Origin: Aquila chrysaetos chrysaetos
Lineage: Eukaryota > Chordata > Aves > Accipitriformes > Accipitridae
DNA length: 64,000 nucleotides
Direction: 5' to 3'
NCBI RefSeq assembly: GCF_900496995.4
Contig: NC_044029.1
Coordinates: 3,844,001-3,908,000, forward strand
The notes beneath the pieces were generated by a model, which was not told where the DNA came from, made no database searches, and saw only the letters and a list, made by a program, of their open reading frames with translations. The position numbers and the translations under genes are program-made. Position 1 is the first letter of the stretch; every line of letters starts with the position of its first letter. Below, piece by piece: positions 36,883 through 48,700 of the stretch.

Positions 36883-39150
36883 CGTATTTTTTCTTGAAAC
36901 AAGTTTCTACTCCTTTCAGCGAAGCCCTTTTAACACGTTTAAATCTGTATGCGGTGCATTAACCTCTGTTCGTGGCTGGAGGAGTGGATCATCTCCTGAG
37001 AACAGCCACCAGGTCGGGATCAGCCAAATTTTCTCTGAAGTCAAAAGGACACTTTCTGCTGATCCAGTAGATCCCTCGTAGGGACAGTAGCACCACCGTC
37101 TCCCACGCAGTAGAGCAAAGGACCAGTACCGTATCACTTGGTATTTTACGTCGGTCACGCAAAACCTTAGGAAAAGGCAAAACAGGTCAGTGAAAACGAT
37201 ATGGAGGAAGGCGTCGCTTCCATGGGGAAGGACTCTGTACAGGCCTGCGGCGGCTCTTCTTGCACAGCACAGCACGCTTTGCACCAGTGTGAGGGGGGAT
37301 CCTTTTGCCCCCGACTCTCCCACCAGCAACCTACTGCTGAGCAGTGTGTGAGATACCTCCAGTCCTGCCCGGCAGACACCCGAAAGGGCCCCTCAACGAG
37401 AAATAACTAACAAACTAAAAATAAGCATCACTAGAGCTAAAGCACGTAGGTAATTGTTGAGCTGGAATTGCTGCCCCGCAGTTACGCTGCTCGGCGGAGA
37501 GCGCTCCGATCTCTTCCCACCAAAGTGCGATGCTCCGTTTGGGTACCACCTCCGCTCCCAGCACAGAGCGGGCCATGCCCAGTCCGCAGAGGAGCAGCGA
37601 GCGCACGGGCAGGCGCAAGATGGCAAAAGTGATACCACTTAAAATAGTCAGGCATGTCTGAAGGACTGCATCGGCCCCAAGGGCCTCCTGTTAAACTGTA
37701 ACAGGAGTCCTGCATACTTACATGGATGCCAATAGAGAAAATGGTGATCTTTGAACAAGGCTCTAGTTAAAAAGTAAATCTGATCTTTTGAATTTTTGAG
37801 ATTTTAATGACAAAAGTCTAAGCCAGACGGCTCTGACTGAGCGGGCGGTAGGTGAGGTATTCCCCCCGTTGTTTACTTCTAAAATTAGCTTCACACACTG
37901 ACTTGAAAATGTTAATCCTGGCTCATCCCTACCCTTGGCTTGGGGGAAGAGATTTGCAGAGGATCCTCTCTCGTCACCCGATTCAGGGGCCAGGATTTCA
38001 CCCTGACAGAAAAGGCTGAAGGGCTTCTGCTGCCTCTCCCCAGGGATGGCATCACGCCCTTGGGGACCTCTGCCAAAGCAACAGGCTCTGCTCCGTGCTC
38101 CGGGTTACCTCCCCAGCATCTCTGAGGAGGCAGAGGCCATGTCACCACTGCTTATTCCCCTCTAACTTACTGGGACATGCATATTCAGGGAACATCACTC
38201 TTTAAAGACTTCCTAAGCGTAATCGAGAAATGCAAACACCAGACAAAGGCAGGTGATCTTTACGTTTCTGGGCCTTTCTGTCTACCTGGCTGCCTACAAC
38301 CACATTGCAGGAATGACAGCTGGAAACAATTTTGCTCTTCCTTAACCAGCAGTACGGTATGAACCCAAAAGCCTAGGATCCCGAAGAAAGTTTGGGGAGA
38401 GCTGAACACTCTCCTCGTAACTATGTGATTTTCTCCTCTGGCACCTCGAGAGGCAACACCGACCGACAAAGAAAATAAAAATGCGCTGAAACGTCTCTGT
38501 GCGCTTCCTACCCTCTGCGGAACTCCCACCAGTCGTGCGAAGCAGCAGGCAGGACGCCTGCCCTGGGAAGATGCCCACAGCTGGTGGCCGTGCAGAGCTC
38601 CGGGGGGGGGTATTCGCCGAGCCGCCGGCGTGGGTGCCCTCGTGGGTGCGTGTTTGTGCGGGTCCCACGGGACGACCAAGAGCCAGGAAGGGGAGTCGGG
38701 AGGATCTGAGCTGCCCGTGAGCAGAGTTGCAGAGTGTGTGGCCTCCAACAAGTAAAACTGATATTACAAATGTATGCAAAATTACCATTTTGCATATAGT
38801 ATTGATGTGATTCTCCTGTAATTCAGTTCATACGATTGACGCGGAGCTTGATGAATTGCGTGAGTTACATTATTTCACACTAACTTTGTCCTCGCAACAA
38901 CCAAAAAACTGCTCTTTTGGCTGCTTATGACCAAGAATTCTGTTACATGTGAAATCATTATTTGTGTCTAATTACAGACTTTACCGTTTCGTGGCCTTTG
39001 TGCCCTTTTGGCTGGAAAGGGTACCTAAGCGCAGCAGTCGCGGATCAAAAGTCATTGTATGTACGTAGCGCGATGCAATCCTTCCAAATTAGTTTGACCT
39101 CGGATCCTGAAACAAGAAATAATTATCGAACGCGTCGCGCGTTCCCTCAC
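36883..39150. other. Intergenic DNA upstream of NTN4
   Basis: No gene was recognised. The stretch contains short GC-rich patches (around 37200-37600 and 38490-38700) and, at 38773-38796, a perfect 10-bp inverted repeat of the octamer-like ATGCAAAA word. The last 2 kb would include the distal NTN4 promoter. Confidence 0.5.
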
Positions 39151-39724
39151 TTTTAAAAATAAAAACACAGGAGAAAAGTTGCGGAGTTCCACGCGTGGGG
39201 CTGGGCCGGACGACCTCGAGAGCATCTCGAGAGATGGAGAACATCCGCATCCGTCCCGTTCCGACCGCGACGACCCCGTGTCTCTCCCTTGCGACCCTAG
39301 GACGAAGCGAACGGGGTTTTACCGGGCGGGAAAGCGAGCGGCTGGTGAGGACGGCGCCCTGCGAGGCGGCGGCATCTCGAAGAGAGCGGGCGCTCTCCCA
39401 AACCTTCGAGCAGCCTTTTCGGGTGGCCGAGCTGGAAAGTCTCTCCTTCGGTCTCCCCCGGCTTTCCCACGCCGCCGCTCGCTCCCAGCGCCATCGGTCC
39501 TCCCGCCCCCCCTGGATCGCCGCCGGGAAGAGCTTTGCTCTCCCCTCTCCCCGGCCGCCTCCCCGCGGACCGGGCGGAGCGGAGCGGCGGGGACGAGCGG
39601 GGCGGCGTGGGGCGCGGCGGGGGCGGCGGGGCGGCGAACGCCGCCCCGCCGCCCCCGCCGCGCCCCACGCCGCCGCCCCCCGTTTCCACGGCGGGGGCCG
39701 GTCGGCGCCGCGGGGCGCTCGGTC
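39151..39724 (+). promoter_or_regulatory. NTN4: NTN4 CpG-island promoter and 5' leader
   Basis: CpG density rises sharply at about 39130 and stays high through exon 1. An AT-rich TATA-like word (TTAAAAATAAAA) lies at about 39153-39164 and would place a start site near 39185 if it is used; this is inference. The leader would contain an upstream ATG at 39234 in another frame and, at 39601-39674, a perfect 36-bp inverted repeat. The NTN4 frame itself has no stop for more than 500 nt upstream of the called start, but also no ATG, so the start at 39725 is the first in frame. Confidence 0.65.
39601..39674. repeat. Perfect 36-bp inverted repeat with 2-nt spacer
   Basis: The left arm 39601-39636 and right arm 39639-39674 are exact reverse complements, separated by AA (39637-39638). 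The arms are almost pure G+C. Pairing stops at the next base on each side. The structure ends 50 nt before the NTN4 ATG. It explains why both strands carry the same Gly-rich and Pro-rich chance frames here. Confidence 0.97.
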
Positions 39725-39785
39725 ATGGGGCGCGGGATGCGGTTGGCGTCGGTGCTGGTGCTGCTGGTGGGTGCTGCTGGTGCAG
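39725..39785 (+). CDS. NTN4: NTN4 coding exon 1 (signal peptide)
   Basis: ATG at 39725 opens MGRGMRLASVLVLLVGAAGA, a basic start followed by a Leu/Val/Ala-rich core, which is a classic secretory signal. The donor is GCAG followed by GTGGGT at 39786. The last G supplies the first base of the Gly21 codon. A second in-frame ATG at 39737 could also start a working signal peptide. The exon was recognised from its signal-peptide character and from correct phase with exon 2; the N terminus is not conserved enough to confirm by homology. Confidence 0.85.
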
Positions 39786-42700
39786 GTGGGTGGCGAGCGG
39801 CCCTCCGGCACCCACGCGGGGGAGTGGGGAAGGGTGGTGGTGGGGGGGGGGGGGGGGGGGGGGTCCGCTGTACGGCTGCTGCTCAGCCGCAGACAAAGAG
39901 GGAAGGGGCGGGGGGGGGGGGGGGGGGGCCGGCGGTTTGGGGTGGTTTTTTTTTTTTTTTAGTTTGTTTTGGTTTGTTTTGTTTTTCCCACTGGAGGATT
40001 CGGTGGGGAAGGGGAGAGCTGGGTGGCGGTCGCGGAGGAAAAGGGCTGAGGGTTTCTTTTGGGGGCGGGCAGGGTTTGCAAAGCCCCCCCCTTTCCCCTG
40101 CGGGACAAACCACTCGGCGCTCGGAGCAGCCCGCAGAGGAGGCAATTGGGTGTAAAGAGTTTCGCGTAAGCCGAGTGCCGGTTTTCTTTAAAAAGACGAA
40201 AAAAAAAAAAAAACCCACCCCAAACCCCAACCCACCCAGATGGGGGGACAAACATTTAATCGGGGACCAGATGTAAATGAAACATCATGAGGCAAGGGTT
40301 GCTAAAATGCTGGAGCGGGGAGCATATGATTTTCCGTGGATGTTTTACAGGTGAGTCATGGTATTCGCTGCATGCTCTTACTCATTACTGAAGATCCCAG
40401 TCCGGTGGCACGTACAGTATAGAGCATGGGAGCATTTACTCGGGCAGATTCATGAAGTAAGGAAAAGTGCCTTTTGCAGGGCTGCGGCATAGCAGTCGGG
40501 AGCTTGTGGCTGACGGCACGGAAATCTTTACGCTCTCATTTGTCCTTTTTCTGAATTGCTGTGGCAGCCAGCGGTACGCTAGAAAGCTGTCACTTTTCAT
40601 AACGTGCGGTGCTCTGCATCCGTCATGCAACTCTTTCCAACTCAAGTGAAAACAAACACCCTTTCAAAGGGGGTTTCCTCTCCCCCCCCGTCCCACCCCT
40701 GGGACGGGAAGTGGGGTCTGCGTGCCAGCAGCCTTTCTCGAATCCCGCTGAAGCCAAGGTCCCTGGCCCCAAATCTGGCCCCAGGTGAGGAAGGGACGGA
40801 CCCTCCATGCCTGGCCCGAAGACAGCTCCACTCAGTGACCGGGGCTGGAGCACACCAGGAGCCGGGAGCAGTCGAATACTCCCAGCTCCGGGGGTCTCAC
40901 ATAGGAATTTGGTAGCCAACCCCTCCTGGCCGGGCTCAGGCAGAACCTTGCCGCTGCCCCGGGGACAGCTACGTGCCGAGCCCTGCCACCACCACCACCG
41001 CGGTCGTCGCCAGTCACCGGGAAGCCTCCCACTGACCGGGTCCTCCTCCGCTGCCTCCCCGGGGACAGTAATCGGCGGTGCGCAAAAAACAAAAGGACAT
41101 GATGAACACAAACGATCATCTCGACCTGTCCCAGGGTGCTGACTGAGCCCTGCTCCTCTTACCTCTTCCCAAATCTGCTTTGCAATCCCGCAGCTGAGGG
41201 AACCGCGGTGAACGTTCATCTATTTGTTTAGCGGCGAACTGCACTGTGTTACACGTAGCCAAAGAATCCAGGAAAGCAGCCAAAGACATAAATTAGGCCA
41301 ACTTGTGGCAAGCCTAACTGATAATACGATAATAGCACTTACTTACCTACCCCTCAGGAGAGCTGCGTAGGTTAGTTAATGTTTATACAGCCCTTTGAAA
41401 AGGATGTTCAGGAGATGTAAGTGATATTACATTAATCTTACAGTTATATTTGTTTACTTTTCTAGAGTAAACATATTCTGCACAGTTAATAATAGATCAT
41501 CTCAGACACAGTTTTTACCAGGTCCCTGTAGGAAGCTAACTTGGCTGAGCCTTTCTTGTTCACTAAAAATTTCCCAAGAGCACTTAGCCGGTGAAATCCA
41601 GAGGCTGGATTCAGAAGTGCTTTGTAATGGGTGCATAACAAGCGGCGGTCCACATCTGTTCTGAATCACCAGTATAGAAAACCTGTATAGACCTTTGGTG
41701 GTAGAAATGTTTTCTTTCCAGGGTGTTTCTTGAGGAGCAGAAGGAGTGGGGAATGCTGTCAAGCTCTGAAGGCTTAGCCTCTGCTAGTACGTAATATAGC
41801 TTAATTGCAACTATGACACTGTAGACAAAAGCTGAATAAACCCCAAATAAAGGACTTATTGGATGCTAAACTGAAACGACCTTTGGACATAACAAAAATG
41901 TCAAGAAAAAGCCATAGTAATTGGTGCACAAAGCTGACTATGTATGACTGGCCCGGTGATAAAGAAGACATTATGCACCTCAGATGGTTTGGCCTGCCCC
42001 CATCCAAGTCATCAGAGCTTACTTTTATTTTTTTTTTTTTTTATGTTAAACAGTTATGATTCATCAAATACAGCCTTGACCCACTGTTACATTTATTAAT
42101 AAAGAGGTGGAGAGAGAGACCCTAATCAAACATTCCTGCAGGAGGAGGATTACATTGCAGATGGTTTCACACCAAACCCCATGGTGATTTTATTTTTCTT
42201 TGACACTTTAACTGTGGATTACTAAATCAACAAGGCTTCCAGAGAAACTTGGAACACAAACCACAAAGCCTCAGCTGTGAAGCGGCTTGCCAGCATCATT
42301 TCAACCAAGGATTATTTTATTTTTTTTCCCCCCCTTTACACACACCAGTGACAGCCTTCCCAAACTTCAGCGGTGCTTCGATTCAGCCCTGACCTCGGAA
42401 GCAGTTTGAGACTGTGGAGAGACTTGGGATAGGGATGGAGGGGTGGGAAAGGGCTTAAAGATTTGAGGTCGTTGGTGGCAGGAGATATTCCTACCAGCTC
42501 TTGCACCCCCAACACCCGGTCTGCTGCACGGTGAGCCGGGGCGCAGCGATGCTGTCCGCCGGCATGACGCCTTGGCTGCCCCAGTGTCACCAGCAACGCG
42601 ACTTTCTTATGCTTTTCTCCCCTTCCCCAGGACCACCTGGATCCCCTTGGAGGCCTCAGGGCAGGGCTGCCATGGCCACGGTCACTGCCCCCGAAGCTTC

Positions 42701-45700
42701 AGCCCTGCTCCAGGTTCCTTTTGGGGTGGGAGGGTGAGGTGGAGGCATCTCTCCTCCCGTGCTGCCTTCTCTGCTCTGCAACTCTTGGTCGGGATTTTCC
42801 CAAAGCGCGGGGAAGCCCTGGGGCTTTTTTGGTTTGTTTTGCTCTTATAGACGCGCCGAGGTCCACGGAGCGGAGAGCTGAGCAGCAGCGCCGCGCTCTC
42901 CCTCGGCCCCTCCGGGGCTCGGCGGGTTCCGTCGGCGCGCGGTCTCGGCAGGGGCAGCACCCCTGAAAAGCGTGTCGACGGGGTGGAGTGTGCCCACCTC
43001 GGGAGCCGGCTTCAGCCCCCCCCCCCCCCCCCCTGCTTTCTGCCTTGCAGGTCTGGGCAGCGCGGTGGCAGCGGGCAGCCCCTGCGAAAAAGCCTGCAAC
43101 CCTCGGATGGGCAACCTGGCGCACGGGCGGGCGCTGCGGACGGAGACGGCCTGCGGGCGCCATGCCGCCGAACTCTTCTGCGCCTACACCGAGGACGCCC
43201 AACGCCGCTGCAAGCTCCCCACCTGCGGCCGGTGCAGCGGGGCCCACGCGGGGCTGGCTCACCCCCCGGCAGCCATGGCCGATTCCCCTTTCCGCCTGCC
43301 CCGTACCTGGTGGCAGTCGGCCCGGGATGCCTCTCGCGAGACCATCCGGCTGGACCTGGAAGCCGCCTTCTACTTCACTCACTTGATTTTGGTCTTCAAG
43401 TCGCCCAGGCCGGCCGCCATGGTGCTGGAGCGCTCCCAGGACTTCGGCGAGACGTGGAAGCCTTACAAATACTTTGCTGCTAACTGCTCGGCCACCTTCG
43501 GGCTGGAGGATGACGTGAGTCAGAGAGGAGCCATTTGCACTTCCAGATATTCCAGTCCCTTCCCCTGCACCGGAGGAGAGGTAGGTCTGCCGGGGTCGGG
43601 ATGAGAAAGCCCTCGCTCCAGCCCCTCTTTCCCTCTGCAATCTCCGCTCCAGCCTTTACGCTTCTTACTTTGTCATCCTTTGTCATCAAATTTGTTTCAC
43701 AGGGTTAATTAACGCAGTTCATTCCTAGGTGACGTAGGCAACGCTCTGCCCCTCACTTTGCTGAGCTCGTAATCCCCCTCTTTTCCAAAAAACTCCTCTC
43801 CCCTCACCCGGTGAAACCCCCCCCACAACTGCAAACAAGGCGGATGCTGCTCATGCCTCGGGAACGTCGCTCTTTGACGGTCTTCTCCAGTCCTTGCGGT
43901 CGTGTGATTTAGGGTTGATGCAAATTGGTTCAACTTTGACCAAAATGCAACTATGTTAAAATTAATGGTCACTAGATTCACTTTAAATAGCGACAACCTT
44001 CACTGAGAAGTAAGCATGTAACTATTCAAAACAGCCACTGACCACACTTAAGTACCGTTCCCATAAGCCACATTAGCCAGGTAATTAAGAAACTTATACC
44101 TCATCTTTTTTTCTCTGTGCACACTCATTCTGATGTGAAATGAGCGTGAAAAAAATGAAGAAAAACATCATGTTTGCTAAGAGGAAAAATGCAAGTGGGA
44201 AAGATTGTTTTCAATATCAGAAAGCAGATAATAAAGCATGCATTTGGAGGTGCTACCAATAATACTCTTCCCTTTGGTGCCTAAGCCTGTCCCGCGGCCC
44301 TGGAGACCCTGCCCTGGGAGCCCCGGCTGCAGGGCTGCCCCCCGGGGTCCCCACTCCTGGCAAGGTGTCCCCAGTGACCACCTCTGGACTTTAAAGGCTG
44401 CTCCCTCTAGTGGCATCGTTTAATGAGCTTGTCTGAAAGTTTAATCAAAATTCTCCTCCGACCTAACATAGAGAAAGGAGCAAATCTGAGTAGTGAATTG
44501 GGGGGGTCAGTTATATCATTGTAGTTTCTGCTGAGAATGGGTTTTGAGGTGACAGCCCGGTCCTTGGAGACCAGCAGTCATGGCTGAGAAAAATCCCCTG
44601 TTCAGAGCCCTTTGCAGTCGTTTGGGGTCACCTCTGGCCATGCTCCGGCTACGAAGCCACTCTCTGCAGAAATACCAAGAGCTGTTTTTTCACCAAAGTG
44701 CATCTCTTAGCTGCGTCTCGGGATGCAGCCGATGTCCTGCTCTCGGAGAAACTGCTCCGTGCTCTCGTCAGCTCAGAAACAAGGATCTCCAGACCTGCCA
44801 GACAGACCAAGGATGGTTATTGCATTAGCCCAGCAAAGGGTTTAAATCAGACGGCTGGCAAAAGAAAGTGCTATCTTCCTCTCATCTCCTGCCTCCCTTT
44901 GCTCGTGCTGCCAAAAAGCTGCCTGAACTTCCTTTCACAGTGAAATATATAAAAGGGCTTGCAAGAAAGATGGAGAAAGACTTTTCACCAGGGCTTATTC
45001 TGACAGGACAAGGGGTAACAGTTTTAAACTGAAATTGATTTAGATTGGTTATAAGGAAGACATTCTTCACTATGAGGGTGCTGAGGCACTGGAACAGGTT
45101 GCCCAGAGAAGTTGTGGATGCCCTGTGTTTGGAAGTGTTCAAGGCCAGGCTGGATGGGGCTTGGAGCAACCTGGTCTAGTGGGAGATGTCCCTGCCCAGG
45201 GCAGGGGGGTTGGAACTAGATGATCTTTGAAGGACTCTTCCAACCCAAACCATTCTGTGGTTCTGAATCGGGGCTAAATGCAAAGTGAGACCTACAAAAG
45301 AAAGGGCGGACGTACCCCACCGGGAATTTCCCAGGCCCTCAGCACTTTGGCCAGCCCCTGTGTCCCACCAACTGAAACATAAGGCTACGCCAGCCCGTGA
45401 TACAGGGCAGGGACCGAAATCTATAGCTCTCGGGCCAGCCAGCAGGACATGTCTGAGGTACTCGGACTTGCACTCTCCTTTTCCAGCTTTCCCAGGGATC
45501 GTTCACAGGGATGAGAAACTCAGGGCATCACTCGGGGCAGTATTTGCCTCGTTTATGCTGGGTCCCACGTAGCGAGCACGGGTTTTCACTGCGGTCATCC
45601 CAGTGATGGACCTGCGCACCAGGACGGGGGCTGTGCCTGGCGAGAACCTGTGCAAATCCCCACCGCGGGCTGGGTCCCTTATGGGCTGGTGCAATGCATA

Positions 45701-48700
45701 GGGACAGTAGGGTCGAGGTCTCGTGTGTAGAAACCAATGCCCATCTCAAGAAGAAAAGGAATTTGGTGGTGTTTGATGCATCTGCAGTAGCATGCTGCAA
45801 AAACAGGCTGTTTACCGAGCTTGCTCCTGCGGGATCTCTTCTTTTGGCATTGCGTTAGCCTCTGTTATTGCAGAGAAGCTATAAAAGTCAAGATCATCTA
45901 ATTATTCCAGGTTTTAAACAAATGGTGAGTCCAAGGGGCTGGAGCTTATAAGATGTTATTTATATGGCACACTTCAGTTCCCTGCACTTAACCACTTTTT
46001 TACCTGCAAAGTAATAACAGCAGCTCTCTGGTGACCAGATGGCAAGCCTGCATGCTTAGCAAATATCACATTTAATTTATTACAGCGTGCTACATTCCAG
46101 CAATTACTTGTAACTGCCAATAGCAACATGTATCTCACCTAAAGAAACATCAGAGTTTTGTGTTCTGTTTGGAGTTATGTAGTGCTTTACTCCCACTTCT
46201 GGTGGCACCTAATTTCAGACATATGGAAACAGTAATTTCACTTGAAACAGTGCTTTCAAATACGCAGTCATCTGAAATGTCCAAGTCTGAAGGGTATTAT
46301 TTAATTGCAGGTCAGTTGCTGCAGCTTTCTTTAAAGCACAAACTTAAATTCCACGAGTGCTACTGGATTTCTTTTTTTAACTTTTTAAGAGTTTTTTTAA
46401 CTGCAATGTAACAACCGTAACCTGCGATCCAAACCGTGTATCGCTCCCTCTGTATACCACTTTCTCCCACTTCAAACATTTCCACGCCACACTCGCATTT
46501 CCAGGCACGGAGTCAGGGCTTGCAGGATTTTGCGGGACGGCGGGGTCTCCGCACGCTGCCGGCAGCTCGGTCACTGCCTCCCGTCCCCTCGGATGAGCAA
46601 TTTGCCTCTGGGGAGGCCTCAGGAGATGCCGGCTGACCCCAAACGGCACCGGAGCTTGGCACAGACCTGTGGCTGGTTGGGCTGGTGGGTTCTGGCTGTA
46701 GCCCTCTGCAAAGAGCAGGCGGTGCTGATCCGCCTGCATTTCGGCCGATCGTCACGGTGCCTGCGAGCCCCGTTTCAAGGCAGCAGCATGCAGAAGCTCG
46801 TAGTTGCAGGGGCTTAGGGCCTCTTTTTAATAAATCCCCTGTGTTAATTTGGAGCAAAGGTGTATCTGCTTCAGTTTTTATTGAAAAGAAAGATCAGGCT
46901 TTTTGCATTTCTTCTGCCTTCATCCCCATGAGTCATTCCTTAGATGCCTAGCTCAACTCTTACGACAAAAATCCTCCCTCAGCACAACTTGCCGTGATGT
47001 TGATCTTGAGGAGATTTACGACAGCGCGGAAAGCAAGCTGCCAAGCCTCTGCGTTCATTTCAAAGGTCCAGAGCTCAGGGCTGGTAGAGAAATGAGAGAT
47101 GCTGAAATGGCTCTGGGAGATGCCTTTCAGCTTTCTTGTGCAGTAGAGCAGCTCTGGGCTTCCCTTTGCTGTGGTGGGACCGGAGTAATGGAGAGCATTG
47201 GGAGAGCGATCTGTACTTGGAGGGTGTCACCGTGCTGCGGTCACCCAAGCTGGGTGCCACCACAGCGGTGGGATCCAGAAGAGGTAATGTCATACGCCAC
47301 ATGTGGCACTTGGCAGGCCTACTGATGGGTAGAGTCACCTCGGCAGGACTCGGCAGGTCTCTGCTCTTTGCTACCTGTCCTTGATGCTGCAAAACCACCA
47401 GGCATGGTTATCCTCTGCTTTGGATGCGTCTGAGTCCTCCTCCCTGAAGCAGGCATGAGCTGGAGGATTGACAGCCCAAAGGTAGGAAAGGACAGATGTG
47501 GACAGAACTGCAGAGGAAAGAGGTCGAAGGCTGCATGGCACAGTACTGATCTCAGGAATGCTGCACTGATGCCCCGGGTTTGGTCTTAAAAGCTTTCTCG
47601 GTGGAAGTAATCATGAGTTCACAGGTCAGCACACGCTCAGAGACTTTGCCAAGCTGAGCCCCATGCCAGAGCAGCCTGGCTGTAGTCTGGCCTCCCGCAA
47701 AGAAGAACCACCCTTCCAGCAGGCAGGAAAGCAATGACTTCTCTGCAAGGATCCAGGAGCCAAACAAAACAACTGAGCTCCTCCTCGGTAGGGAACAGAG
47801 GAAAAGATGCAGATGGTGGGTGCCCACCTCCTGCCCCGGCATCCCCAGGAACTCGCTCCATCCTACTCAGAAATCCGCCCGCAGGCTGGCACTGGTCTCA
47901 GGAGCTCTCACGGTTCAAGACCCAGGGCCAGGCTGTCCCCCATCATCCAGTATGGGCGAAGGAGAAGCGGGAAGGAGGAGGAAACCCCAGTACAACCAAC
48001 CCAGGTTTCCAGCAAGCTTCAAGCATCTGCCGCTTGGAGGGGTTGGATTTGCAACACCGTGAAGGGGACAAGAAACTCCTTCCCTGTCAGGGAATAGTTT
48101 CAGATCAGCTGCACGCAGAGGGGTCACTAAAGACCTTTGCCATGCTTCATTTAGTGAATTAATTGTTTCACAGCAGCAGTTTGTTTAGCAGAGGCAGAAA
48201 CCTCTAAATGGTGGCCTTATATCATCAGGGTTTTAAGAGAAAGGCTAAGGCCAAGTTTTAGCCTGGATCATCCAAATGTGCTACAAATCCAGAGTATTAT
48301 TTCCACTGTTTTCCAGGGTGTAGCCCTTCAGCCACATTATTACAAGGGAAATCAGAACTGGATTCACCAGCCAAACAGAATCTGATCTCAGTAAACAAGA
48401 TGCAGAAATAAACTCTTTCAGCTTCATGCTCAGACAGGAATGCCGATTTTATTAGTATGCATAAAAGGCTATATTCCCTCCCATAGTTCAAATCATATTA
48501 ATATTTCTTCTTTTACACTCTAATCTTAAAATTGTCCTCGTCTAGAGATCACTGTTAAGGGCTCATCGACAAGGGGCCCTTAGCAGATGTTAATACTTTA
48601 ACTGTGAGCGAGAGTGACTGTCCACTCTGCAATGCAATTATCTCATTCACTTTACATTCCCATCTGTGGTCAATTCAGATTAGCTCGCCTGAGTGTCCCC

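Larger units (their letters stand above)
39786..43050 (+). other. NTN4: NTN4 intron 1 (3,265 bp)
   Basis: The 5' part is extremely G-rich and carries G runs of 22 (39842-39863) and 19 (39910-39928), a T run of 15 (39946-39960) and an A run of 15 (40199-40213). The middle holds an old SINE tail (41318-41425). The stretch about 42040-42310 is AT-rich and repeat-free and could be a conserved regulatory block. The 3' end has the C18 tract before exon 2. No coding sequence was seen inside the intron. Confidence 0.85.

Noticed and set aside
39179-40276. 365-codon open frame spanning the NTN4 promoter, exon 1 and intron 1
   Set aside because: It has no ATG before the NTN4 start, runs through the exon 1 donor, and is made of low-complexity Gly, Pro, Arg and Ala from GC-rich DNA. 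Only its 39725-39785 part is coding.
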